A stretch of DNA of 18,020 bases from Bacteroidota bacterium. GTDB lineage: Bacteria > Bacteroidota > Bacteroidia > Chitinophagales > Chitinophagaceae. The stretch is taken from the NCBI GenBank assembly GCA_023436425.1, contig JAEZJD010000088.1:1-18020 (forward strand). The letters are read 5' to 3'. The notes under the pieces are model-generated. The model made no database searches, was not told where the DNA came from, and saw only the letters and a list, made by a program, of their open reading frames with translations. Below are positions 6,808-14,099 of the stretch, piece by piece. Numbering within the stretch: position 1 is the stretch's first letter; the number at the start of each line of letters is the position of its first letter. The position numbers and the translations under genes were made by a program.

Positions 6808-7137
6808 CTACACACTGCTTGCGCCACCCCTTAATCCTTGCTCTTCATTTTCATCCCGGCGCTCACTTTGGCTTTCACTGTCGCGCTCATCGTTCAGGCG
6901 ATCTGATTTTTGGCGTAGCTCATCAATTTTTTTTGAGGCTTCTGCCTTCGTAAGATCTGCGTTAATTTCTTCGCCTGCTTCGTCGGCCAAGGTGTTCAGG
7001 TAAGATCGTTGCGCACCGGTCATTGGCTCATCACCCGTCTTCCAATCATCAGGGTTCTTCACGGTATTTGACAGTTTTTCATCATTCGAACCAGGCTGCT
7101 GCTGCAACCGGTCGCCGCTATCGATTTCTATACTCAT
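6808..7137 (-). CDS. DUF3072 domain protein
   Basis: The frame is open from 7209, but I place the start at ATG 7135-7137, giving 109 residues beginning MSIEIDSGD. The 24 residues before it are hydrophobic and unlike the rest, and a promoter-like pair lies between the two possible starts. The domain is seen in NPDDWKTGDEPMTGAQRSYL (28-47) and DLTKAEASKKIDELR, which are characteristic of DUF3072, a short domain of unknown function. The C-terminal third is highly charged and Ser/Glu/Arg-rich and probably unstructured. It diverges from gcvP. Confidence 0.8.
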   Translation of the reverse strand: MSIEIDSGDRLQQQPGSNDEKLSNTVKNPDDWKTGDEPMTGAQRSYLNTLADEAGEEINADLTKAEASKKIDELRQKSDRLNDERDSESQSERRDENEEQGLRGGASSV

Positions 7138-7168
7138 TTTTTCGTTTTTTTTCAATTGGGGCAAAAAC

Positions 7169-7197
7169 CAAACCAATCCCGCTAATTTAATTAGCAA
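7169..7197 (-). promoter_or_regulatory. Candidate promoter of the DUF3072 gene
   Basis: On the minus strand TTG (7195-7197), an 18-base spacer and TTGGTTTG (7169-7176) match TTG/TAnnTTTG with one mismatch. It would give a leader of about 25-30 bases before the ATG at 7137, which supports the shorter start. Confidence 0.33.
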
Positions 7198-7246
7198 GTG
7201 CAGCATCATTCACCATTTTTAAATCATAAGTCCAGCTATTGGCACT

Positions 7247-7254
7247 TACCTTTG
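7247..7254 (+). promoter_or_regulatory. -7 promoter box of the gcvP operon
   Basis: TACCTTTG is an exact TAnnTTTG match 25 bases before the gcvP start codon, giving a short leader of about 20 bases. No clear TTG is seen at the -33 distance. The leader is too short to hold a glycine riboswitch. Confidence 0.5.
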
Positions 7255-7279
7255 CGCATCCTAATTAAAGAACCATTTT

Positions 7280-10189
7280 ATGAGCCTTTTTGAAGAGCAA
7301 AGAACTGAGTTTCAACGCCACCACATTGGTCCCAATGAAGAACAAACAAAACAGATGCTCAAGAGCATCGGCATCGCAGATCTTTCTGAGTTAATTGACA
7401 GAACCGTTCCCGCGGATATTCGGATGAAAGATCCTCTAAATCTGCCTCCAGCAATGAGTGAATACGAGTATTTGCAGCACATCAAAGAGGTTTCTTTAAA
7501 AAACAAAATCTACAAAAATTATATAGGTCAGGGATATTATGGCACTATTACGCCGAGTGTCATTTTGCGCAATGTTTTTGAAAATCCGGGATGGTATACG
7601 CAGTACACTCCGTATCAGGCTGAAATTTCACAGGGACGTTTAGAAAGCCTTTTAAATTTTCAAACTGCTGTAAGCGACCTGACGGCTTTGCCGATTGCAA
7701 ATGCTTCTTTGCTGGACGAAGCCACCGCTGCTGCGGAAGCGATGTCGATGTTTTTCAATACCCTGAACAAAAGCCAGTACGATGTTGCCCGGCCAAGGTT
7801 TTTTGTTGATGCTGAAATTTTTCCGCAGACGAAAGATGTTGTTTTAACCAGGGCAGGTTCAGTGGGGATCGAGGTCGTTGTAGGTGATTACAAAACGTCG
7901 CAAATCGATGAGACATATTTTGGTGCATTGATCCAATATCCTAACGATAAAGGTTCTGTTGAAGATTACCGGCAGTTTATAAACCGGGTGCACGACACAG
8001 GAGCTTTCGTCGCGATGGCGACCGATTTGCTGGCGCTTACTTTATTAACTCCACCGGGAGAATTAGGTGCTGATGTTGCACTGGGGTCCGCCCAACGATT
8101 TGGTGTACCATTAGGCTACGGCGGACCTCACGCCGCATTCTTTGCAGCTAAAGAAGATTTCAAGCGCAACATTCCGGGACGCATTATTGGTGTGAGTGTG
8201 GATGCACAGGGTAATCGTGCATTGCGTATGGCATTGCAAACACGGGAGCAACACATTAAAAGGGAAAAAGCCACGTCAAATATCTGCACTGCGCAGGCTT
8301 TGCTCGCTAATATGGCCGCCATGTATGCAATTTTTCATGGTCCTGATGGCTTGCGCAATATTGCAAAACGGGTTGCACTGCTTACGCAGACGTTAGCAAA
8401 CGCTTTGGAAGAACGTGGGTATGAGTTATTGCACGAATACTTTTTTGATACCGTTGTGGTGAAAGTTGACAACATCGCCTCATTTAAAGAAAAGGCAGAA
8501 CGACAGCATCTGAATTTCAGGTATTACGATAATCAGCATATTGGAATTTCGCTGGACGAAACAACAACGCCTTCTGATTTGTTTGACATCATCAACACAT
8601 TTGTAAATGATGTGGACGCCGTCGCTTACGAGCTGCAGCACGAGGGATCGCTGGATATTATTCCTACGCCGCTCACGAGAACATCTGAATTTTTAACCCA
8701 TCCTATTTTTAATAAACATCACAGCGAAACGCTGATGATGCGTTACATAACAGAACTGCAGAACAAAGACATTTCGCTTGTTCACAGCATGATTCCGCTT
8801 GGCAGCTGCACCATGAAACTGAACGCTGCCACAGAAATGATTCCGTTGAGCTGGACCCACTGGAGCATGATTCATCCGTTTGCTCCTGCCGAGCAGGCGG
8901 AAGGTTATCAATTCATTGTTCGTGAGCTGAGTAACTACCTGTGTGAAATAACAAAGTTTGATGCATGCAGCCTTCAGCCAAACAGCGGTGCGCAGGGAGA
9001 ATATGCCGGATTGTTGACAATCAAATCATATTACAAAGCCCGCGGCGAAGAGCACCGAAACGTCATGTTAATCCCTATTTCTGCGCACGGCACCAACCCG
9101 GCATCTGCTGTAATGTGCGGTATGCACGTGGTAGTAGTGAAGGCATTGCAAAATGGATACATTGACGTGGATGATCTGAAGGCCAAAGCGGCGCAGCATG
9201 CTGATAATTTGGCCGGCATTATGATTACTTATCCCTCGACGTATGGTGTTTATGAGGAAACAGTGAAGGAAATAACTGAAATCGTTCATCAACACGGCGG
9301 ACAGGTTTACATGGATGGCGCTAATATGAATGCACAAGTGGGATTGACTGCACCTGGTTTAATCGGTGCCGACGTTTGTCACCTGAATTTGCATAAAACA
9401 TTCGCCATTCCACACGGTGGCGGCGGCCCCGGAATGGGCCCAATCTGTGCAAAAAAGCATCTGGCTCCGCACTTGCCGGGACACACTTTCTTTGCAAAAA
9501 ATGATTCATCGATCAATGGTCACGGTTCTGGTTTCCCATCTTCCGGCGCAGTAAGTGCTGCTCCTTTTGGTTCCGCGTCTATTCTTTTAATTTCTTATGC
9601 CTACATCAGAATGTTGGGTGCAGATGGCGTGAAAAAAGCCAGCGAATATGCTATTCTCAACGCAAACTACATGCTGCAAAGGCTGAAAGATCATTTTGAT
9701 ATTCTGTACACTAATTCTTCGGATGCATGTGCGCATGAATTTATCGTTGATTTGCGTCCATTCAAGAAATCTGCGGAAGTAGAAGCTGAGGACGTTGCAA
9801 AGCGTTTGATGGATTATGGGTTTCATGCACCGACGCTTTCGTTTCCCGTTCCCGGAACGATCATGATTGAGCCTACTGAGAGTGAAGACAAAGCAGAACT
9901 TGATCGTTTTTGTGATGCAGTGCTCAGCATTCACCGTGAGATAAAGTTGGTGGAAGAAGGTGAGTTGGATAGGAAAGATAATCCAATGAAGAATGCGCCG
10001 CACACACAACTAATGGTTTGCAGCGACGATTGGAAAAAGCCATACAGCCGTGAATTAGCAGCGTTTCCATTGCCATATTTGAAGCAAAACAAATTTTGGC
10101 CCAGTGTGGCAAGAGTGAACAATACATACGGCGACAGAAATCTTGTTTGTGTTTGTTTACCTACCGAGATGTACGCGACTGAAGCGTAA
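7280..10189 (+). CDS. gcvP: Glycine dehydrogenase (decarboxylating), P-protein
   Basis: A 969-residue single-chain P-protein of the glycine cleavage system. It decarboxylates glycine with PLP and passes the aminomethyl group to the lipoyl arm of the H-protein. Both homologous halves are present. The first contains LLDEATAAAEAM, GSAQRFGVPLGYGGPHAAFFA and the ALQTREQHIKREKATSNICTAQ block. The second contains SMIPLGSCTMKLNA and HLNLHKTFAIPHGGGGPGMGP. The PLP lysine is Lys706, in LHKTF. Length and motifs are standard and no damage is seen. The T and H proteins are not in the window. The next gene starts 12 bases after the stop, so gcvP and the FKBP lipoprotein share a message. A serine deaminase follows, consistent with glycine/serine catabolism feeding one-carbon units and pyruvate. 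Confidence 0.97.
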   Translation: MSLFEEQRTEFQRHHIGPNEEQTKQMLKSIGIADLSELIDRTVPADIRMKDPLNLPPAMSEYEYLQHIKEVSLKNKIYKNYIGQGYYGTITPSVILRNVFENPGWYTQYTPYQAEISQGRLESLLNFQTAVSDLTALPIANASLLDEATAAAEAMSMFFNTLNKSQYDVARPRFFVDAEIFPQTKDVVLTRAGSVGIEVVVGDYKTSQIDETYFGALIQYPNDKGSVEDYRQFINRVHDTGAFVAMATDLLALTLLTPPGELGADVALGSAQRFGVPLGYGGPHAAFFAAKEDFKRNIPGRIIGVSVDAQGNRALRMALQTREQHIKREKATSNICTAQALLANMAAMYAIFHGPDGLRNIAKRVALLTQTLANALEERGYELLHEYFFDTVVVKVDNIASFKEKAERQHLNFRYYDNQHIGISLDETTTPSDLFDIINTFVNDVDAVAYELQHEGSLDIIPTPLTRTSEFLTHPIFNKHHSETLMMRYITELQNKDISLVHSMIPLGSCTMKLNAATEMIPLSWTHWSMIHPFAPAEQAEGYQFIVRELSNYLCEITKFDACSLQPNSGAQGEYAGLLTIKSYYKARGEEHRNVMLIPISAHGTNPASAVMCGMHVVVVKALQNGYIDVDDLKAKAAQHADNLAGIMITYPSTYGVYEETVKEITEIVHQHGGQVYMDGANMNAQVGLTAPGLIGADVCHLNLHKTFAIPHGGGGPGMGPICAKKHLAPHLPGHTFFAKNDSSINGHGSGFPSSGAVSAAPFGSASILLISYAYIRMLGADGVKKASEYAILNANYMLQRLKDHFDILYTNSSDACAHEFIVDLRPFKKSAEVEAEDVAKRLMDYGFHAPTLSFPVPGTIMIEPTESEDKAELDRFCDAVLSIHREIKLVEEGELDRKDNPMKNAPHTQLMVCSDDWKKPYSRELAAFPLPYLKQNKFWPSVARVNNTYGDRNLVCVCLPTEMYATEA

Positions 10190-10201
10190 ATATTTTTTAT
10201 A

Positions 10202-10666
10202 ATGAAAGCAATTGTTTTTTCTCTGCTACTCGTCATGCTTTTTGCAGGTTGCAAAAAAGAGAGTTGCGACTATAACGAATGTGCCATGGTAGCTCCGCAG
10301 GCTGAAGTGCAGATGGTGGAAACCTATTTGGCTTCCAAGGGAATACTGGCAATGAAGCATTGCAGTGGAATGTATTACCGTATTGACCAGCAGGGTAGCG
10401 GCAAAGCACCTACCGCATGCAGCACCGTAGATGTTGCCTATGAAGGAAAGCTTACGAACGGCGTAACTTTCGACCAGCAAACATCCAGAACGTTTCGGCT
10501 TGCGGAGTTGATTCCAGCTTGGAGAAACGGTATTCCACGTGTGAATGCCGGCGGCACTATTTACTTATATGTACCACCGTCTTTAGGTTACGGGAGCATG
10601 GCAAATGGTCCTATTCCGGCCAACTCAGTTTTGATTTTTGAGATTGATCTTTTGGGAGTTCATTAA
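10202..10666 (+). CDS. FKBP-type peptidyl-prolyl isomerase lipoprotein
   Basis: A 154-residue protein with a lipoprotein signal ending at LFAGC (lipid-bearing Cys17), so it is anchored in an envelope membrane. The FKBP domain covers about 68-152: VDVAYEGKLTNGVTFDQ, then LIPAWRNGIPRVNAGGTIYLYVPPSLGYG and IPANSVLIFEIDLL. The residues lining the proline pocket are present (Tyr80, Phe90, Asp91, Trp107), so it is likely an active isomerase. Four extra cysteines (22, 27, 54, 73) could form disulphides. It lies 12 bases after gcvP. That is probably operon convenience rather than shared function, although the arrangement is worth comparing in relatives. Confidence 0.9.
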   Translation: MKAIVFSLLLVMLFAGCKKESCDYNECAMVAPQAEVQMVETYLASKGILAMKHCSGMYYRIDQQGSGKAPTACSTVDVAYEGKLTNGVTFDQQTSRTFRLAELIPAWRNGIPRVNAGGTIYLYVPPSLGYGSMANGPIPANSVLIFEIDLLGVH

Positions 10667-10723
10667 GCACACGCATCATCATTTCTGCGCGGCTGTGAGT
10701 ACCTTTATTAAAAGGAATTTGGT

Positions 10724-12031
10724 TTGTTACAAGAAGCAATATCCGTCTTCGACATTTTCAAGATTGGCGTTGGTCCGTCGAGTTCTCACACGTTAGGTCC
10801 GTGGCGTGCGGCGCAAAGATTCGTAAACACACTGGTCGAAAATGGTCAGTTGGAATTTGTTACCTCACTGCGGGTGCTTCTGTATGGATCTCTGGCAAAA
10901 ACAGGAAAAGGACACGGAACAGATGTAGCGGTTCAATTAGGATTAAGCGGCGACGATCCTGTTACGTTTGAAGTAGATAAAATTGATTCCAAGATCAACT
11001 CTATTGCAGAAACGAAACGCCTGCTGCTCGGTGGCAAACACGAAATTCCATTCAATCCTGCTGAAGACATTGATTTTTTAATTACTGAAACATTGCCTTT
11101 TCACCCTAACGCTTTGAGCTTTCTGGCCACTTTTCAAAACGGCGATTCCATTTCCGAAACGTACTATTCTATCGGTGGCGGGTTTGTTGTGAAGGAAGGA
11201 GAGGACAAGGCGGATGACCATGTTCATCTTCCGTTTCCTGTAAATACGGCAGCTGAGCTACTGCATTGGTGTATGAAAACAGGGCTTTCCATTCACGAGG
11301 TGGTGATGGAAAACGAAAACACATGGCGCAGTGAGGATGAAACGAAAGCAGGAGTATTGAAGATCTGGCATGTTATGAAGGATTGCACCTTTCGCGGTTG
11401 TTACACAGAAGGTGTTTTGCCAGGCGGATTAAACGTGAAAAGAAGAGCTGCATTATTGAACAAACGGTTGTTGAAAAATCAGCATTTTTCTTCGCACGAA
11501 CAGTGGATTGATGAAATAAAAAAAGGCGGCGCAACTTTTCAATATATTCTTGATTGGGTAAGTTGTTTTGCATTAGCTGTTAATGAGGAAAATGCATCGT
11601 TTGGTCGTGTGGTAACAGCGCCGACAAATGGCGCAGCCGGAGTTATTCCTGCCGTGTTGCACTATTATCTTGTCTTTACAGAAAACGTTACTGAAGAAAA
11701 GGTCATTCAATTTTTGCTTACAGCGTCGGAGATCGGAAGCATTTTTAAAAAGGGAGCAACAATATCGGCGGCAATGGGTGGTTGCCAGGCCGAAATAGGC
11801 GTATCTTCTTCAATGGCTGCTGCTGCGCTGACTGAAGCATTGGGCGGCACACAACGGCAGGCTTTGATGGCTGCGGAAATCGCGATGGAACACCACTTGG
11901 GAATGACGTGCGATCCTATCGCGGGACTTGTTCAGGTGCCGTGTATTGAAAGAAATACGATGGGGGCTATCAAGGCAATAACAGCATCGCAACTGGCGCT
12001 GCAAAGCAGTCCTGATTATGCTAAAGTTTAG
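10724..12031 (+). CDS. sdaA: L-serine ammonia-lyase, iron-sulphur type, cut short by an in-frame amber codon
   Basis: This enzyme deaminates L-serine to pyruvate with a [4Fe-4S] cluster. The beta domain (1 to about 150) carries the GVGPSSSHTLGPWRAA serine-binding signature. The alpha domain has the three cluster cysteines: Cys354 in GGCQAEIG, Cys396 in TCDPIAGL and Cys407 in VPCIERN. The start is TTG (10724-10726), with GGA seven bases upstream; no ATG is in frame nearby. A TACCTTTA box (10700-10707) suggests its own promoter. The frame stops at TAG 12029-12031, after DYAKV, but the same frame continues for 38 codons that look like the normal C-terminus of this family, ending in Cys. The product as written is 435 residues and lacks the C-terminal tail. 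Confidence 0.92.
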   Translation: MLQEAISVFDIFKIGVGPSSSHTLGPWRAAQRFVNTLVENGQLEFVTSLRVLLYGSLAKTGKGHGTDVAVQLGLSGDDPVTFEVDKIDSKINSIAETKRLLLGGKHEIPFNPAEDIDFLITETLPFHPNALSFLATFQNGDSISETYYSIGGGFVVKEGEDKADDHVHLPFPVNTAAELLHWCMKTGLSIHEVVMENENTWRSEDETKAGVLKIWHVMKDCTFRGCYTEGVLPGGLNVKRRAALLNKRLLKNQHFSSHEQWIDEIKKGGATFQYILDWVSCFALAVNEENASFGRVVTAPTNGAAGVIPAVLHYYLVFTENVTEEKVIQFLLTASEIGSIFKKGATISAAMGGCQAEIGVSSSMAAAALTEALGGTQRQALMAAEIAMEHHLGMTCDPIAGLVQVPCIERNTMGAIKAITASQLALQSSPDYAKV

Positions 12032-12148
12032 CTGGACGGAGTAGTGGAACCGAAGTGGGAGACCGCACTAGACATGAACAGTAAGTACAAGGAAACGGCG
12101 GAAGGTGGACTTGCCGTAAATATTCCTTTAAGTTTAAGTGAATGTTAG
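12032..12148 (+). pseudogene. Detached C-terminal tail of the serine ammonia-lyase
   Basis: Reading on in the same frame after the amber codon gives 38 sense codons and a TAG at 12146-12148. The translation contains WETALDMN, SKYKETAEGG and LAVNIPLSLSEC, which match the usual end of one-chain L-serine dehydratases, including a cysteine as the very last residue. The amber codon sits where a serine is expected (AKV-S-LD), reachable from TCG by one change. The residues 'PK' before WETALD differ from the 'TM' I would expect. No other stop or frameshift is present, so the lesion is recent, is a sequencing error, or is read through. Confidence 0.85.
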
Positions 12149-12223
12149 ATGCAGAGAGCTTTTTTAACTGGTTTGTTCAAAATGATTTACTGAAAGAGTG
12201 TATTTTCAAGTAATCCTTACACG

Positions 12224-13069
12224 ATGAAAACAGGAATGATACTGCTGCTGAATCTTTTTCTCCTCACAAGCTTCACAACTCAGAACAATTCGAGAGAAAT
12301 TACGGATAAAATGATTCGTGCTATCAATAATGTGAGCACGTTGAAATACAAGCTGAAATCATTTGAACGTTTGACAGACGGAAAGTACAAAAGCAGCGAG
12401 CAGGATGTGAAGTATGGAAAAAACCCTTTTCGGTATTACATCTACTCAATTAAGCCCGACAAAGGCGCTGAAGTTTTGTACAATTCCCAGGTGAATAAAA
12501 AAGACGTGCTAGTCAATCCGAATGCTTTCCCTTACGTCAATGTATATCTAAGTCCTTATAGTTCCGTGCTTCGCAAAAATCGTCATCACACGTCTTTCGA
12601 CGTTGGCTTCGATTACTTCGCAGGCATCGTTAATTACCTCGTGAAGGAATCAGGAGCCGAGATCGAAGATCGCATTCGGATAGATGGCGAAGTACGTTTT
12701 AACAATAGGGATTGCTACAAACTTGTGATGAACTATCCGGAATACAAGCATGTTGATTATGTGGTGAAGAAGGGCGAAACTGTTACAAGCATTGCCAAGA
12801 AGCTGTTTGTAAGCGACTATAAAATTCTGGAGCTCAATAAATCTGTGGCCGGCTATGACGATGTGCAGGCGGGTAAGACCATCAAAGTTCCGAACCTGTA
12901 TGCAAAGTCAGTAGTGGTGTATATTGACAAAAAGAATTTGTTACCCATAATGCAGGAGATGCATGATGAAAAAGGGATGTACGAGCGGTTCGAATTCCTC
13001 GATCTTCAGCTTAATCCTACATTTCAGCAAAACGAGTTTACAAAAGATTTCAAAGATTATCACTTTTAG
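12224..13069 (+). CDS. Exported DUF1571-like protein with inserted LysM domain
   Basis: A 281-residue protein with a signal peptide (about 1-20). The flanking parts, about 21-175 and 229-281, look like DUF1571, a LolA/LppX-like beta-sheet family: TLKYKLKSFERL near the front, and VVVYIDKKNLLPIMQEMHDEKGMYERFEFLDLQLNP at the end. A LysM module sits between them at 177-226 (VDYVVKKGETVTSIAKKLF, ILELNK, VQAGKTIKVPNLY). LysM usually binds peptidoglycan or chitin-like sugars and usually lies at an end of a protein, so its placement between two halves of one fold is unusual. The likely location is the periplasm, bound to the cell wall. No operon partner is obvious; the gene starts 75 bases after the serine lyase tail. 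Confidence 0.75.
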   Translation: MKTGMILLLNLFLLTSFTTQNNSREITDKMIRAINNVSTLKYKLKSFERLTDGKYKSSEQDVKYGKNPFRYYIYSIKPDKGAEVLYNSQVNKKDVLVNPNAFPYVNVYLSPYSSVLRKNRHHTSFDVGFDYFAGIVNYLVKESGAEIEDRIRIDGEVRFNNRDCYKLVMNYPEYKHVDYVVKKGETVTSIAKKLFVSDYKILELNKSVAGYDDVQAGKTIKVPNLYAKSVVVYIDKKNLLPIMQEMHDEKGMYERFEFLDLQLNPTFQQNEFTKDFKDYHF

Positions 13070-13091
13070 TTGCAAACGCCGTCTGCCTACC

Positions 13092-13124
13092 TGACGTTCA
13101 CTGCTCCATTTTCATCATTTACTT
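13092..13124 (+). promoter_or_regulatory. Degenerate second 21-bp-spaced direct repeat (possible LytTR-type site)
   Basis: TGACGTTCACTG (13092-13103) and CATCATTTACTT (13113-13124) begin 21 bases apart. Each resembles one half of the better pair at 13839-13871 (core CGTTCrCTG). The match is weaker than at the other site, and chance cannot be excluded. Confidence 0.25.
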
Positions 13125-13149
13125 ATTTAAAATCTTGCCTGACGCAGCT

Positions 13150-13280
13150 TTACAACAATAGACACACGTAGCAGAAATAATATTGTGCTTTCTTATGTGT
13201 GTCGAGGCTTTGTTCTCATCGCCTCTTTATGTTTAAAAAAGTTAAAGCATTGTCAGGCGGTTTCTACCGCCTGTTTTTTG
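13150..13280 (+). ncRNA. Candidate small RNA or long structured 3' UTR
   Basis: Three consecutive hairpins lie on the plus strand in a stretch with no credible gene. The first pairs 13161-13171 with 13193-13203 (GACACAC/GTGTGTC plus G-U-containing extension). The second is GAGGC/GCCTC (13204-13208 with 13221-13225). The third is the terminator at 13254-13273. The last is 185 bases beyond the preceding stop codon, further than usual for a simple gene terminator. No consensus promoter was found, so the 5' end is a guess. I do not recognise a known RNA family. Confidence 0.3.
13254..13279 (+). terminator. Intrinsic terminator, plus strand
   Basis: A GC-rich 8-bp stem, CAGGCGGT (13254-13261) with ACCGCCTG (13266-13273), has a 4-base loop and is followed directly by six T (13274-13279). 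There is no T-run on the other side, so it acts on plus-strand transcripts. Confidence 0.88.
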
Positions 13281-13298
13281 TTTGTAAATATTCAACGT

Positions 13299-13724
13299 TT
13301 ATTCTCCATCAGCCAGATAGGTGGCAAAATCAATCAGCTTCATTTGTGCCTTTCGTTTGTCCACCTCCTTCGTTACGATGGGAATAAAAATATTCATATC
13401 CTCCAATTGTGTTTTCAGTACAACGCTGATTAATTTGTCATCACTACAATCGCCGATAATAATAATAAGCGTATGCCCTGCGGTCACCGTGTCTCTTACA
13501 TTACACCGAACTCCTTTGTGAATTTGTTTTGCCGCTTCCTGTGTTGCATCACTCAGCAATTTGAGTTCGTTTGCATAGACGGGAAACTTCTTTTTAAATA
13601 TCAGATCGTTTGTAAACGCATCAGTGTAGCTTATCGGCAGTTTCAGCGTCATGTCGACCACTGCAATTTTTTGTGCGGGTCTCCACGCCAGAAAAGATAA
13701 AAAAATAAAAAGAGCTGTTTTCAT
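13299..13724 (-). CDS. Small exported protein of unknown function
   Basis: A 141-residue protein with a signal peptide (MKTALFIFLSFLAWRPAQ, cleavage probably near 18-20). The mature part is mixed alpha/beta, with two cysteines flanking a hydrophobic strand (RCNVRDTVTAGHTLIIIIGDC) that could form a disulphide. The second half is lysine-rich and amphipathic (VTKEVDKRKAQMKLIDFATYL). I do not recognise the family. Its start region faces the best LytTR-like direct repeat, which begins about 115 bases upstream of the start codon. It is therefore a candidate target of the adjacent kinase/regulator pair. It converges on the structured RNA-like region. Confidence 0.7.
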   Translation of the reverse strand: MKTALFIFLSFLAWRPAQKIAVVDMTLKLPISYTDAFTNDLIFKKKFPVYANELKLLSDATQEAAKQIHKGVRCNVRDTVTAGHTLIIIIGDCSDDKLISVVLKTQLEDMNIFIPIVTKEVDKRKAQMKLIDFATYLADGE

Positions 13725-14099
13725 AAATCAGTTTTTTTCAATTTAAATTTTTCAGCATCAGCGCCGCTTGTGATTTGTATGGATGATGTGGCAGGATAAC
13801 AGCGCCATTTTTTTATTGCGCTTCAGCAAGACAAGTTTCATCGTTCGCTGATCAAATGTCATTGTTCACTGCCAACGAATAATAACAGACGGGTTGTTGA
13901 AGTTTATGAAAAAGCTGGATAAACGGTAATGGAAGAATTGCGCTGCTAACCAACAAATTATGTGGCTATTTACCGTTCAAATCGGATGGCAATCCGCTTA
14001 TGTAAACTCTGCTGAATAATTTCTTTCTTGAAACAAACAAAGACAATTTTACAACATGCGATTTGGTTGTCGCACCGGAGTGTTTGAAATACTTGAACT
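13725..14099. other. Regulatory intergenic region between exported protein and kinase genes
   Basis: These 375 bases separate divergent genes and hold no credible open frame. Visible elements are the direct repeat at 13839-13871, an inverted pair AACGGTAA (13922-13929) and TTACCGTT (13970-13977), and a hairpin CGGAT-ggca-ATCCG (13983-13996). The second arm of the inverted pair is part of ACCGTTCAA, itself similar to a LytTR half-site. No exact TAnnTTTG box is present on either strand. Confidence 0.6.
13839..13871 (+). promoter_or_regulatory. Direct repeat with 21-bp spacing, candidate LytTR operator
   Basis: CATCGTTCGCTG (13839-13850) and CATTGTTCACTG (13860-13871) match at 10 of 12 positions and begin exactly 21 bases apart, two helical turns. 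Paired direct repeats with this spacing are the known binding pattern of LytTR-domain regulators such as AgrA and ComE. The pair lies between the exported-protein gene and the LytS gene, so either or both could be controlled. Confidence 0.55.

Noticed and set aside
7210..7279. Glycine riboswitch upstream of gcvP
   Set aside because: The leader after the TACCTTTG box is only about 20 bases and shows no aptamer-like structure.
9587..10009. Long minus-strand open frame inside gcvP (140 codons)
   Set aside because: It lies antisense to a fully conserved gene, has no recognisable domain, and has a composition expected from an antisense frame.
13185..13433. Plus-strand open frame of 82 codons
   Set aside because: It runs through a strong intrinsic terminator and overlaps the exported-protein gene on the other strand; there is no domain or start signal.
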